In this document: piece after piece, positions 12,014 to 24,421 of the stretch
Layout of the letters: each line of letters begins with the position of its first letter
Position numbering within the stretch: position 1 is the first letter of the stretch
NCBI GenBank assembly: GCA_030549335.1
Contig: CM060183.1
Span: 31,318,768-31,382,767 of the forward strand
Direction: 5' to 3'
DNA from: Pontederia crassipes
Lineage: Eukaryota; Streptophyta; Magnoliopsida; Commelinales; Pontederiaceae
DNA length: 64,000 bases
Translations under genes and position numbers: made by a program
Notes under the pieces: generated by a model
What the model was told of the DNA's origin: nothing
Seen by the model: only the letters and a program-made list of their open reading frames with translations
Database searches by the model: none

Positions 12014-12019
12014 CACGTG
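12014..12019 (+). promoter_or_regulatory. G-box (CACGTG) upstream of NDPK copy 1
   Basis: CACGTG lies about 340 bp before the start codon, inside a block (about 11945-12354) that is nearly identical in unit B. bZIP and bHLH factors bind G-boxes, but regulation here is inferred only from the motif. Confidence 0.4.
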
Positions 12020-12354
12020 CACCATATCACTCCAAACTGAGAACCACATGATCCATTCATCGTTGTGTTTACTCTTCTACCCTTCTCCCATCGGCTTCAA
12101 ACAAGACGACAAACCAACACGTAGGCGAGTAGCAGTAACCCTTGTGTGTTGCCCGAGGGTAGAAACGTAAAGTGGGCACGCCAATCGCTTTGCTTGTGGA
12201 TCGCTCGCAGTGAACGAATCCGATGCCGTCCAAAAGCAACCCCTAGAAGATTAGAAATTTAGAAGCGCCAACGCAACAGGAGCCACTGGAAGTGGTAAGC
12301 AGCCCACCAACGCATTGATCGATCCATCGGTCGTCAAGAAGAAGGTATCGAACG

Positions 12355-13778
12355 ATGAGCTCTCAAATCTTCCGATCGGTGGCGAGGTCGGCGAGGAGGG
12401 TGATCTCCGCCTCCCGGAGTTCTCCTCTCGTCTCCGGTGAGTCGCATTGTTGGGTTAATTCAAAGCGTTCTCTTTCTCGTGAGTCATACTGAATGATTGT
12501 GATAAGGATTGGATCCTCGGATCGAAACATATTCTTGTTGCGCATTTTAGGAGGAAAAGAAATCGGGCATTTGAGAATTTTTTCGACAGACCATTAGAGA
12601 TATTTTTGGCGTAAAAAAGATTTTTTTCTACCCTAGCTTCGCGATTTTAGTAATCTGTTATCTAGGTGATAATGCATGTTATCCTTTGTTAAAACGATGC
12701 CTTTAGATATCAAACTCGTGCTCAGATTTGAGGACTACCAGAATATTGCCATCATATTTTCAAGTAAATGCGCTTGTTAATCTAGAGATAATATTTGCAA
12801 ATTATCAGGTAATTTTGTATTAAATTATTTGTGCCTACTAAATTATCTTGTTCACACGTCACACTTAATCCGGATCAAATATTTTGTTTTATTTGGAAAA
12901 GCTTATTATTTGACGAAGTGGTGTTGCACCTAATGGGTGCTGTAATTATATTATGTTGTGTGAAAAAGGTTTCTTGTTTGATTAACCGATATGTTATATG
13001 TGACTTTGTATTGGAATGATTTGCTGATGCGGAGTGTGAGTTTTTGCCTATTCAGCTTTTTATTGTATCGTGTATTGACATGTCTGTGACGTCTCAAACT
13101 TATGGTCATAATGTTTCCTTCGTTTTAGAGGGGCGATCTTTAGCAGTGGCTACGGGGTTGAGAGGAGCAGTGCCTGCTTTATTTTCATTCCGTCAGAGGG
13201 CTGGCTACAATGAAGCATCAAAAAGTTGGTTTTGCAGCAGTATTCTTGGTCTTCCTGCTGCAGGTTAGTGATTAGTGTTTATTTACGACCTGAATTCCAA
13301 ACGTCCTGTTTATATCTGTGTATGCTACATTTATGCATTGGAGCATAAGCGTATTTGCTTTGGTACTGGCATATGTTGGCCAACGGCCAACCAAGTTTAG
13401 CCATTATAATTGATGACATTCATTTTTGTGCTTATTTTCTGTTTCTTCTTTCTTCCTTCCTTCCTTCCTTTATTTATTTTTTTTGAGAGAGAATTTTACT
13501 GTTTCTTCATGAATCTTACTTACTATGGGTCTTTCTAGCCACCAGTTTAAATAATTTGAATAGAGAAAAATGGTTGTAGTCGATTTGATGGGTTATGCCT
13601 GGCGCAGATCCGTTCGTATTCTAGATCAAGATCAGTATCTCTTTCCTGAAGGCTGTTCTGTTCTTGTCTAAGCTCACACGTAAGGCATTATATGATTTGA
13701 TAGGGAAATACCATTAAACTAGCCATCCCTACCTCCCCCAATAGTCCATGTTCATGGGAATGCTTGTCTAGTTCGTTG

Positions 13779-13809
<31 letters not shown>

Positions 13810-15147
13810 GAATGATTTCATGAAGTTGTCAAATTCTTTCTGTTTATCCTTATTTGGTATTTCTAGTCTGTGACTCTTTACTTGCATTTTTCTTTTATTT
13901 GCATTCCTCTTTTGTTGCAGTATACATGCTACATGACCAGGAGGCTCATGCTACTGAGGTACATTATGTGGCAGTAAATTTCTTGTGATGGCACCATAAT
14001 GCAATTGTAGCATAGTTATTAATTGTCGTTACACTCTTTGTTCTTAGTTGGAAAGGACATTCATTGCAATAAAACCTGATGGAGTGCAAAGAGGATTGGT
14101 AAGTTGTCCAATCATTTGCTTCATAAACACATTTGTGCCACCTCTTGCATTGCATTCTTCATTTGTGTTTTTATTTTTGGTTTGATCTTTCAGAAAACTA
14201 GTTTCCTTGCATCATATTGCTGATAATCTGCTTTTTATAGTCAGGCAAATTCGTTATTGCTCTTCTTTAGCCACCTAATTGTTTCCTTTTCTCTGTTGTC
14301 AAGATTGCGGAGATCATATCTCGTTTTGAGCGTAAAGGATTTAAGCTCGTGGCAATTAAGTTAATAGTTCCTTCCAAGGAGTTTGCTCAGAAACACTACC
14401 ATGATCTCAAAGAAAGACCTTTCTTCAGTGGTTTATGTGATTTTCTGAGTTCTGGCCCTGTGCTTGCCATGGTAGGGTTTGAATCTATAATCTTTGAGAA
14501 AGTTGAATCTATAGTATGATCTAATCTAACAATAGCAAACATTGGGTTATATCATTATGTATATACTTTGTAGGTATGGGAAGGTGAGGGAGTTATTAAG
14601 TATGGACGGAAGCTTATTGGTGCCACAGATCCGCAAAAGTCTGAACCTGGAACTATTAGAGGAGATCTTGCTGTTGTAGTGGGAAGGTACTTAACAAAAT
14701 ATGCTGTTTTGAGTTTAGTTTTCACCATAATTCCAGTTAAAGATAATTGATATTATGGATTCCAGAGCTTTGAGACAGAAACAATTGTCACGTAATGCAT
14801 CACATATATTTTCGACTTGATTCTTCTGAAATGTTAATGTGCATCTACTTGTTTGAATTTGGAACTAGCAATTCCAAGGGACACAGGATAGGTTTCATGT
14901 CCATTTCTTTGTGCATGGCTATGAGAGTACTGGGTGGTTTATTTGTTTTCATTTACATATTTGTTATTAGGTCATCACCAGTAACAGAATGGTTTATAAC
15001 TTATACGTCCTTATTCTCTGCAGAAACATAATTCATGGAAGTGATGGACCTGAGACTGCCAAGGATGAAATTGCATTGTGGTTCGAGCCTCGTGAATTAG
15101 TTTCCTACACAAGCAATGCCGAGAAGTGGATCTACGGAGCCAATTGA
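12355..15147 (+). CDS. Nucleoside diphosphate kinase, mitochondrial type (NDPK3/4-like), copy 1
   Basis: Transfers the gamma-phosphate from ATP to NDPs through a phosphohistidine. Seven exons give a 236-aa protein: 12355-12436, 13129-13263, 13921-13958, 14048-14098, 14304-14471, 14574-14686 and 15024-15147, all with GT/AG sites. Residues 1-85 form an Arg/Ser/Ala-rich targeting region (starts [15 protein letters not shown]) with a hydrophobic stretch [12 protein letters not shown]. The NDK domain follows from about residue 88, with KPDGVQRGL at 94-102 and the catalytic His200 in NIIHGSDG; the end is KWIYGAN. Length and layout fit plant NDPK3, known in the mitochondrial intermembrane space. The start was chosen because it matches the rice protein start as I recall it. 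Copy 2 is 8.6 kb downstream and differs at four residues. Confidence 0.93.
13781..13809. repeat. (AT)n microsatellite in NDPK copy 1 intron 2
   Basis: About 28 bp of AT dinucleotides. The matching place in copy 2 (22423-22439) is much shorter, so this locus is length-variable between paralogues. Confidence 0.8.
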
Positions 15148-15699
15148 TCAAATCCTTTCTTTCTTTTCTCTCTATATTTCCATCAATTAGGAAAGGTTTT
15201 ACTAGCTATCACAGTTTTCTGCTTGTAAGGCAAGCAAAATCTGCGGCTGAAAAAAGTTCATTTATCCGAAATAAAGCATCAATATCAGGAAGTGTAATAT
15301 TACTACCAAGACAATTTCTGGGAGAAGATGAGACATGATCTGCAACTCTTAGCCTTAAAGTATGATCTGTGATTTTTAGTTCTTGGCACCCTTTGACACG
15401 TAAAAAAGGTAGAATAATAAATAGGGGATAAAATTTTGATCGATAGTGTAAGTATTTAATAAATATTTTTTTAAAGTAACGTTTAGAGATTTAAACATAA
15501 GATGTTATAGATTTCTAGCATAAAATGTTATCAATTAATAGGAGTAAATTATTTTATATTTAATTTCTATTATACTCTTTTTTAATATTTTTAGAATTTT
15601 AAATATTATAGATTATTTTGTATTTTAATATTTTAATAATTCACATCTTTAATTCTATTTGTAACCTGAATAACAATTTTAAAAATCCACAATAACTTT

Positions 15700-16115
15700 C
15701 CCTTCAAAGAAGCAGGAAGAACCAGCCTCTTAGCAACGCAATGTTTGACAACGGATCAATCAGCTCGAGCCACAATCGCATCCTTCTGCACCATGAATTG
15801 CCCATTTGTACATGTCGTCCAAGCTCTCGTCCTGCGGAGAGGCCCCCTTGACAAGCTTAATTTACACTGCTTTTAGAAGTGTAGGCGTTGTGCGTCAACA
15901 TGTTAGAGCTTCGGGTTCAATTGTGCACCAAATTGCCTACATCACTACATGTCTCTTCTTCTGTCGGACACTGACTTCTCTGGAGATGTCTGGTTCTTGT
16001 CATCTTGCAATGCCGGAAGATTTTGGTGGCTTTCCTCGCCTTACCGCCCTTGATCTTTATAACTTTAGGATCAGTAGCATATGACATAATCTGCATAGTA
16101 TCCAACTCCCCAGTG
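15700..16115 (+). pseudogene. F-box/LRR (FBD-like) gene relic, unit A
   Basis: One frame encodes TLTSLEMSGSCHLAMPEDF and GGFPRLTALDLYNF, typical of the LRR part of plant F-box/LRR/FBD proteins (ubiquitin ligase substrate adaptors). Only this segment survives. Compared with unit B it lacks about 33 bases after GACAAGCT and loses homology after about 16115. No F-box is present. It is a decayed host gene, not a working one. Confidence 0.7.
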
Positions 16116-16940
16116 TAGATCAAAAACTTGTCCTGCCATCTACCTATCACATAAATAAGCGCCAATGATAACACACTAATAACTTAAACAATTATTCAAA
16201 AAATTTCTAAGAACTTTTTTTTAATAGTGGACATGTGCAAGCACCATTCGTCATGATCATTGTTCGTGATCATTTCATTTTTAACACCCTCAATCAATTT
16301 TTAACACCCTCAATCTTGTTCGCCTATAGGATATGTACAGGGGAAATCCATCCATGAGCTTACGCTCAGTATGTAAGTCATGACAATTCGGATGACACAT
16401 GTCATTCATAAATGCACTTACTAACAATAAACATGTCAATGCAATAGCAATGCCTATATGCAATAATAACAACAAAGAGATGTGATTTATCAATTTCAAT
16501 AACAATCCAATATATTGCTAGAGTCCTTGATTTAACATTACATTTAATAATAATATGGCATCAATAAACATGTATACAATTCAATTCAATATTAAGGTAT
16601 TTCTTTAACCTAAATTCATTCTAATTATTCAATATTTAAACTCATCAATATTAAGCATGAATAATGCAATCAATATGCCCAATATGACCCAATGTTCAAT
16701 AGTGTTCATGCTTAATCAATTAAGATTATTATATTATTTGTTATCATTTGGTGAGTGAAAGTTTACACCACGACTTCCATGGTTTCGTTCCTCGTATAGT
16801 CATCTATATTTCTCATCAAATGACAACTCCAATTTCAATACAATCAATTAGCAACCAATAATGTGAGCTTTTAACAATTGGTCGGAAGATTGAATCTTGC
16901 TTTAGTCTAAACAATAGTATGGCTAGTTAGGCCACGGAAA
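16116..16940. other. AT-rich sequence between unit A and a copia fossil
   Basis: No gene recognised. A duplicated phrase TTTTTAACACCCTCAATC at 16277-16315 and text resembling gypsy LTR interiors suggest decayed repeat DNA. Confidence 0.35.
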
Positions 16941-18116
16941 ATCTGTTCGTTCTCCAAATAAAACAAACATCTTGACAATGGTACTCAAAGTCTCATCTTA
17001 TGACACATTTCAAATTAAAGAATTTGGGCAATCTCAAATTCTTTATGGGAATAAAAATTTAAAGGTCTTCCAAAGGCATTGTACTCACTCAATGATACTG
17101 AATGGCATGGGTTTTAATGATTCGAAACTAGTTCATACTCCTCTTGAAGAGAATGTTAAATTTACTATGTTTGAGTATGATCAGCATATGGCTAAAACCA
17201 ACGCTTCACTCATTGATGACAAAATTTTTGATGATTCATAATCCTATCAATGTTTGATTGGTCGATTAATATATTTAACCCAAATGTTTGTTGTGCACCA
17301 TCTTAATCATTTCATGCATCAACAAAAATATCTCATTTCAATATTACTTTTCGCATTCTTAAATACTTGAAGTTTTCTTTAGGCCATGGTTTATTTTTTC
17401 TAGCTAAAACGAACTCTGGTTTCACAATTTCTCAAATGCCGATTGGACTTCGAGAAGATCAGTCTCTGTGTTCTGCATTAAGTTTGGATCTTCTTTAGTT
17501 TCTTAGGAATCAAAGAAACATAAGGTTGTTTTTCGTTCTTCAATTGAGGCGGAGTATTGTAGTGTAGCTAGTGTTGTTACTGAGCTCCTATGGTTATATC
17601 GTTTATTCTCTAAACTTCATATGGTTGTACAATTAACAATTCTTCTATTCACTGAAGCCAGCCTTACAAATTGTAGAGAATCCAGTGTTCCATGAATGCA
17701 CCAAACATATGAATGTAGATTGTTTTTTTTGTTTGTGAGCATGTTCTAAAAAAGTTTATGCACCTTCATTATTTGTCTACTTTTGAGCAACTTGCTGATT
17801 TACTTACGGTTTATGTCGTCGTCAACATGAGTTTCTCCTTTCCAAGTTGGGTCTGATTAATCTATTTCAACCGCCAACTTGAGGGGGCTGTCAATATATG
17901 TTGTAGTTACAGTGTGATGCAGTTATAGTGTGATGGAGCATGAAGCAGAGCTGTTACAATATATGTTGTATTATTATCTGTCATCCATTTATAATCATCT
18001 AGTTAATAGACTTTATGTTTTTATATAAAGACTAAGTCATGTAGTGTTTTGTATTGCTGATACAAAAATAATAGTATTGAGAGGGAATCCTCAAACATAA
18101 TCTTCTTCTTACTACA
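16940..18116 (+). mobile_element. Ty1/copia fossil: RT/RNase H remnant and 3' LTR
   Basis: Translated text carries late copia polymerase landmarks: a LIGRLIYLT-like motif, NPVFHECTKHMNVDC and a QLADLLT-like end, followed by a GAGGGGG polypurine tract and an LTR of about 228 bp (17889-18116, TGTCAATATATG...TACTACA). The 5' portion is absent, and the coding region is clearly broken many times. It separates units A and B. Fossil. Confidence 0.8.
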
Positions 18117-18279
18117 ATTTTGACAAATAGAAAAGAGGAGGCTGATACAATGCACAACCTTGCTCTGTCCATACCCATAATTCAGCAATACATCTTCTTA
18201 AGTAAATTCAACTGAGTCGATTTAGCTAGTTATTGTATATTTCCCTGTCCAAAAAAGAAGAAAAACAGTACATGATCTA

Positions 18280-19440
18280 GGTTAAAGTGACACTGAAAAA
18301 ATCAAAGTTTTCTTCACTACTTTCCTAGTTCATCTTTTTTTTTCTTGGTTTTTCTAAATTGCAAAACTTATTGTCTTTGATTGTTTAGATAGGAGAACTG
18401 ATACTTGTACATGGTGGTTATTCGTAGATGTTTTCTAATAGGTGCATCAATATCTTACTGTTGAAAGCTTTCAGGAAACACACTTGCCTAACATTATTAC
18501 TCTAATGATGTTGTATGCTGATACACATTAAGGGAAATTTGTACTTTGTCTATGATATAGGTACATCCAATAATAAGAGAGGTAATTAAACTTGTCCACT
18601 TTACGGTCCAATATTTTTCGTTTATCCATCTATATTTTTCATCCTACACGAAGGCATTCTATATTCCTTTCAATTAAGTTTCATATTCTTCCATTATCAC
18701 CTTTGTATTTATAACTTGCTATATTAAAACTAGGAGTCATTGTTAGTTCTTGTAGCATTGATATGATTACTTTGTTTGTGGGCCTTCATATCCATTACAT
18801 TTTTTAATGACTATTCCCTATTTATGTGGTATATATAAAAGTAAAAAAAAAAGTATTGTGTACAAGCTAAAAAAGAACATAATAAAAAAGCTTTAAAAAT
18901 GCTAAACACAATGTGCCAAGTTCAGTTTCCTCTCATTACAAAAAAACATCTATCATTTACAAAAAGAAGTCTTTTGTAGCATGCATGGTCGACAGGTAAC
19001 ATACATTTAATTTTTAGTATGAAATGTACTCTCACTTGATCGAACTCTTTGTATATAGGTCAGGTCGGATTGATGGCCCCTAATCATGGTAGCATGTTTC
19101 AGTTTAACTCACTGAAAATTATGGTGGCTTGATATGCATGTTGACTCATTGAAAATTTTGTTTACTTGATCGAGAAAGAATTTTCACTTGTTTCTTTTAA
19201 TAACAAGACTTCAAATATATGTGGATTGAGAAACAAAAAAAAAAGTGATATATTTTATGTTCGTAAAAGAATGATTAATTTTCTTGATTAATTATTATTT
19301 TCATAATCAATTATTTTTTGCCTTCGGGTAAGTACCTTGATTAAAAGCACTGTAGAATAGTTGCAAGCATGAAACCGAGTTCTCTATCAAGGATTCATTG
19401 GAATTATATATACTGCATTATGGGGCGTCAAGCATTGTAA
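18280..19440 (+). pseudogene. PH-domain gene relic in unit B
   Basis: 18280-18600 resembles 28804-29190 of unit C, including CATTATTACTCTAATGATG. 18601-18960 resembles 29755-30180, and 19330-19400 resembles the last PH exon. It shares with unit A the same internal deletion that removed the first coding exons, so the deletion predates the A/B split. No open reading frame of the PH domain remains. Confidence 0.75.
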
Positions 19441-19608
19441 ATATTAGATATCACAATACATTATGTGAAATATTGTTTTTTATTTTTGAGTAAATCTTGA
19501 TTTGTTTAATGTTTGAGCCAAGGACATTCTAACTTATACATATTAGTTCATTCTCAATTATGACAAAAGTAAACCGAATCATAGAGTTCATACAAAAATA
19601 TCTTTGCA

Positions 19609-20146
19609 AGGCCGGCTCAAGAGGGAGGCCACTCAAGCTAGCTTGAGGCCTCACCTATATACAAAGCCTCGTAATCATGTATTAATTAACATTAATAACA
19701 TTAAGCTAATATTAAGATTTAATAATTTAAGATTCTCATTAATTTAATCATCAATAAATATGTATATTATCTTTCATTTCTAATATCATTCATCTAAATC
19801 ATAATTAATTTATAACAATAAATTTTTTTATCTTTTTAATTCAATTTATGAATTCATTTCATATTTAATTCATTATCAACAATCAATAATACTTTAATAA
19901 AACTTTCTCATAATTAATAAAAATAATATGCTTATTATTCTATTTTTTACATTAGAAGATACAGTTAAATATATCTTCATAAACTAATTGTTCTATGATA
20001 TTTGAGAATTACCGTCAATACTACTTTTAAAGATAAAATTGTAGGTTTTTATATCAAAAGTTAGTAGAACCTTAAATATGTTATTATTTTTTATTTGAAT
20101 AAAAAAAGTTTGCTTTAGGCCTCTAGATCTCTGGAGACGGTCCTGC
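19609..20146. mobile_element. hAT/Mutator-like non-autonomous element specific to unit B
   Basis: The left end GGCCGGCTCAAGAG and the inverse of the right end GGACCGTCTCCAGAG form an imperfect inverted repeat. ATCTTTGCA is repeated at both junctions (19600-19608 and 20147-20155). Unit A lacks the insert (around 11500). The 8-9 bp duplication does not by itself separate hAT from Mutator. The interior is AT-rich and non-coding. Confidence 0.75.
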
Positions 20147-20651
20147 ATCTTTGCAATTGTTAATCATATAATTCTGGCTTTTCAGGGTAATAGTACTATT
20201 TTTTCGATCGCTAATTAGTAAGTTAAGTATGATTATCAACAAAATTTTATCTACAATTCAAACGAAGTCAATCTTTTTTTTTCTACCGAATTGCATTATG
20301 AGGTAAATATTTCTAGGAAACGAATTTACTTTTCTGGTCATCAAATATAAAAAAGATAAGCTAAAATTTTGTACATCTTTTAAGTCATGAGAGCAAATTC
20401 ATTTTTAATCCTGAAATTTTACTGGAATCATTATTTTACAATGATCAAATATTTTACTTCATCAACAGTAAAGTATTCATTTTTATTAAATAAACTAAAA
20501 ATGAAGTGCGTACTTTTTATGCAGCTGCGATAAAAATACAGGGTCCTTATAATTAAAAAAAATAATATAAAAAATGAGTAGATTCGGCGACGAGTTCTAT
20601 GCGCACCGTTTCGTGTCACGCGATCTCAGCCACATCCAACGGCCACCACGC

Positions 20652-20657
20652 CACGTG
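20652..20657 (+). promoter_or_regulatory. G-box (CACGTG) upstream of NDPK copy 2
   Basis: Same position relative to the start codon (about 340 bp) as in copy 1, inside the conserved block about 20585-20994. Conservation shows recent common origin and does not prove function. Confidence 0.4.
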
Positions 20658-20994
20658 CACCATATCACTCCAAACTGAGAACCACATGATCCATTCATCG
20701 TTGCGCTTACTCTTCTACCCTTCTCCCACCGGCTTCAAACAAGACGACAAACCAACACGTAGGCGAGTAGCAGTAACCCTTGTGTGTTGCCCGAGGGTAG
20801 AAACGTAAAGTGAGCGCACCAATCGCTTTGCTTGTGGAGCGCTCGCAGTGAACGAATCCGATGCCGTCCAAAAGCAACCCCCAGAAGATTAGAAATTTGG
20901 AAGCGCCAACGCAACGGGAACCACTGGAAGTTTGGTAAGCAGCCCACCGACGAATTGATCGATCGATCGGTCGTCAAGAAGACGGCATCGAACA

Positions 20995-23900
20995 ATGAGC
21001 TCTCAAATCTTCCGATCGGTGGCGAGGTCGGCGAGGAGGGTGATTTCCGCCTCCCGGAGTTCTCCTCTCGTCTCCGGTGAGTCGCATTGTTGGGTTAATT
21101 CAAAGAGTTCTCTTTCTCGTCAGTATTACTGAATGCTTGTGATAAGGATTGGATCCTCGGATCAAAACATATTCTTGTTGCGCATTTTAGGAGGAAAAGA
21201 AATCGCGCATTTGAGAATTTTTTCGACAGACCATTCGAGATATTTTTGGCGTAAAAAGGATTTTTTTCTACCCTAGCTTCGCGATTTTAATAATCTGTTA
21301 TCTAGGTGATAATGCATGTTATCCTTTGTTAAAACGATGCCTTTAGATATCAAAATCGGGCTCAGAATTGAGGACTACCAGAATCTTGCCCTCATATTGT
21401 CAAGTAAATGCGCTTGTTTATCTAGAGATAATATTTGTAAATTATCAGATAATTTTGTATTAAATTATTTGTGCCTACTAAATTATCTTGTTCACACGTC
21501 ACGCTTATCTAGCAATCCGGATCAAACATTTTGTTTTATTTGGAAAAGCTTATCATTTGACGAAGTGGTGTTGCACCTAATGGGTGCTCTAATTATATTA
21601 TGTTTTGTGAAAAAGGTTTCTTGTTTGATTAACCGATATGTTATGTGACTTGGCATTGGAATGATACGCTGATGAGGAGTGTGAATTTTTGCCTATTCAG
21701 CTTTTTATTGTATCGTGTATTGACATGTCTGTGATGTCACAAACTTATGGTCATAATGTTTCCTTCGTTTTAGAGGGGCGATCTTTAGCAGTGGCTACGG
21801 GTTTGAGAGTAGCAGTGCCTGCTTTATTTTCATTCGGTCAGAGGGCTGGCTACAATGAAGCATCAAAAAGTTGGTTTTGCAGCAGTATTCTTGGTCTTCC
21901 TGCTGCAGGTTAGTGATTAGTGTTTATTTACGACTTGAATTCCAAACTTCCTGTTTATATCTGTGTATGCTACATTTATGCATTGGAGAATAAGCGTATT
22001 TGCTTTGGTACTGGCATATGTTGCCCAACGGCCAACCAAGTTTAGCCATTATAATTGATGACATTCATTTCTGTGCTTATTTTCTGTTTCTTCTTCCTTC
22101 CTTCCTTCCTTTCCTTTTTTTTGAGAGATAATTTTCTATTTCTTCATGAAACTTACGTTATTATGGGTCTTTCTAGCCACCAGTTTAAATAATTTGAATA
22201 GAGAAAAATGGTTGTAGTCGATTTGATGGGTTATGCCTGGTGCAGATCCGTTCGTATTCTAGATCAAGATCAGTATCTCTCTCCTGAAGGCTGTTCTGTT
22301 CTTGTCTAGGCTTACACGTAAGGCATTGTATGATTTGATAGGGAAATACCATTAAATTAGCCATCCCTAACTTCTCCAAGAGTCCATGTTCATGGGAATG
22401 CTTGTCTAGTTCGTTGATTGAATATATATATATATATATGGTTTCAAGAAGTTATCAAATTCTTTTTGTTTATCCTTATTTGGTATTTTAGTCTGTGACT
22501 CTTTACTTGCATTCCTCTTTTGTTGCAGTATACATGCTACATGACCAGGAGGCTCATGCTGCTGAGGTACATTATGTGGCAGTAAATTTCTTGTGATGGC
22601 ACCATAATGCAATTGTAGCATAGTTATTAATTGTCATTACACTCTTTGCTCTTAGTTGGAAAGGACATTCATTGCAATAAAACCTGATGGAGTGCAAAGA
22701 GGATTGGTAAGTTGTCCAATCATTTGCTTCATAAACACATTTGTGCTACCTCTTACATTGCATTCTTCATTTGTGTTTTTATTTTTAGTTTGATCTTTCA
22801 GAAAACTAGTTTCCTTGCATCATATTGCTGATAATCCGCTTTTTATAGTCAGGCAAATTCGTTATTGCTCTTCTTTAGCCACCTAATTGTTTCCTTTTCT
22901 CTGTTGTCAAGATTGCGGAGATCATATCTCGTTTTGAGCGTAAAGGATTTAAGCTCGTGGCAATTAAGTTAATAGTTCCTTCCAAGGAGTTTGCTCAGAA
23001 ACACTACCATGATCTCAAAGAAAGACCTTTCTTCAGTGGTTTATGTGATTTTCTGAGTTCTGGCCCTGTGCTTGCCATGGTAGGGTTTGAATCTATAATC
23101 TTTGAGAAAGTTGAATCTATAGTATTATCTAATCTAACAATAGCAAGCATTGGGTTATATCATTATGTATATACTTTGTAGGTATGGGAAGGTGAGGGAG
23201 TTATTAAGTATGGACGGAAGCTTATTGGTGCCACAGATCCGCAAAAGTCTGAACCTGGAACTATTAGAGGAGATCTTGCTGTTGTAGTGGGAAGGTACTT
23301 AACAAAATATGCTGTTTTGAGTTTAGTTTTCACCATAATTCCAGTTAAAGATAATTGATATTATGGATTCCAGAGCTTTGAGACAGAAACAATTGTCACG
23401 TAATGCATCACATATATTTTCGACTTGATTCTTCTGAAATGTTAATGTGCATCTACTTGTTTGAATTTGGAACTAGCAATTCCAAGGGACACAGGATAGG
23501 TTTCATGTCCATTTCTTTGTGCATGGCTATGAGAGTACTGGGTGGTTTATTTGTTTTCATTTACATATTTGTTATTAATTGCGTCTAAAAATATTCCTTC
23601 AGGTTAGTTGCTGCTATGTCTTTAATTGCTAGATATGCTTTCTTGGTCTTGTGAGTTAAGGTTGCTTATGCAAAGTATATCCTATTTTTTGGTTTATGAA
23701 ATAAATTGCTTATACTAAACTTCTTAATTATGATTTATTATGTCTATTGACACAACTCTTAAATATTTGCAAGGCCTTAATATCAAGTATAATGGAACAA
23801 TGCAAGGCCTTAAATATTTATATATATTATATATATGAAATATTGAAGAATTTCATGGACTTTTCAAAGGCAATGGTACTAATTGTGCACGTATAGTCCC

Positions 23901-24421
23901 AAATTCAGCAGTCAAATTCTTTAGTTATGAGCAGGCAGCAGGCATCCAGATTAATGTGTTATGTGTAATTTCTAGAACAAGTGGGTTCGAACTCAGAAGC
24001 TGATCTTAAATGTCAAATTTTGGTATGCTTTCTACCACATTTCTAAACTTCGCCTATGTTTTATAGCCGGTCCCAAGTCCGGATAAAGGAGGAGGGTTGT
24101 GTTAGACCCCGACAGTCAGTGTAAAATCCTGTCGAATCGTATGAACATGGATCAACGAGCAAAATGACGTCGTATGATCCATGTAGCCGACCCCACCTAG
24201 TGGGATAAGGTTTTGTTGTTGTTGTTGTTACATATTTGTTATTAGGTCATCACCAGTAACAGAATGGTTATAACTTATACGTCCTTATTCTCTGCAGAAA
24301 CATAATTCATGGAAGTGATGGACCTGAGACTGCCAAGGATGAAATTGCTTTGTGGTTCGAGCCTCGTGAATTAGTTTCCTACACAAGCAATGCCGAGAAG
24401 TGGATCTACGGATCCAATTGA
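20995..24421 (+). CDS. Nucleoside diphosphate kinase, mitochondrial type (NDPK3/4-like), copy 2
   Basis: Second intact paralogue, again seven exons and 236 aa: 20995-21076, 21774-21908, 22529-22566, 22656-22706, 22912-23079, 23182-23294 and 24298-24421. All exon lengths equal those of copy 1. It keeps KPDGVQRGL and catalytic His200 in NIIHGSDG. Differences from copy 1 read by eye are G40V, R49G, T84A and A235S; three lie in the targeting or linker region and one next to the C-terminus, none in the catalytic core. Exons 4-6 look identical in nucleotide sequence. Intron 6 is lengthened by a 650-bp retroposon flanked by a 17-bp duplication; the splice sites on both sides are unchanged. Likely the same enzymatic role as copy 1. 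Confidence 0.93.
23561..24244 (+). mobile_element. RTE-LINE/Au-SINE-type retroposon in NDPK copy 2 intron 6
   Basis: A 650-bp insert (23578-24227) lies between perfect 17-bp duplications TTACATATTTGTTATTA (23561-23577 and 24228-24244). Copy 1 has this sequence once. The insert ends CCGACCCCACCTAGTGGGAT, AAGGTTTT and a TTG repeat, the 3' end known for plant RTE LINEs and Au-type SINEs. The 5' part has no recognised reading frame, so it is a 5'-truncated LINE or a composite. Confidence 0.85.

Larger units (their letters stand above)
6481..16115 (+). repeat. Tandem unit A of the PH-NDPK-F-box block
   Basis: Homology with unit B runs from about 6481 (compare 18134 onward) through the NDPK gene to about 16115, where A departs from B. 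Between the homologous segments, A carries its own insertions: a solo LTR (6654-9046), a hAT MITE (9454-9948) and a composite insert (about 10334-10985). All are missing from B at the matching places. The PH part is a relic, the NDPK part is intact, and the F-box part is a relic. Confidence 0.8.

Noticed and set aside
12831-13019. Short frames inside NDPK intron 1
   Set aside because: Bracketed by proven splice sites and not recognisable; intronic chance frames, repeated in copy 2.
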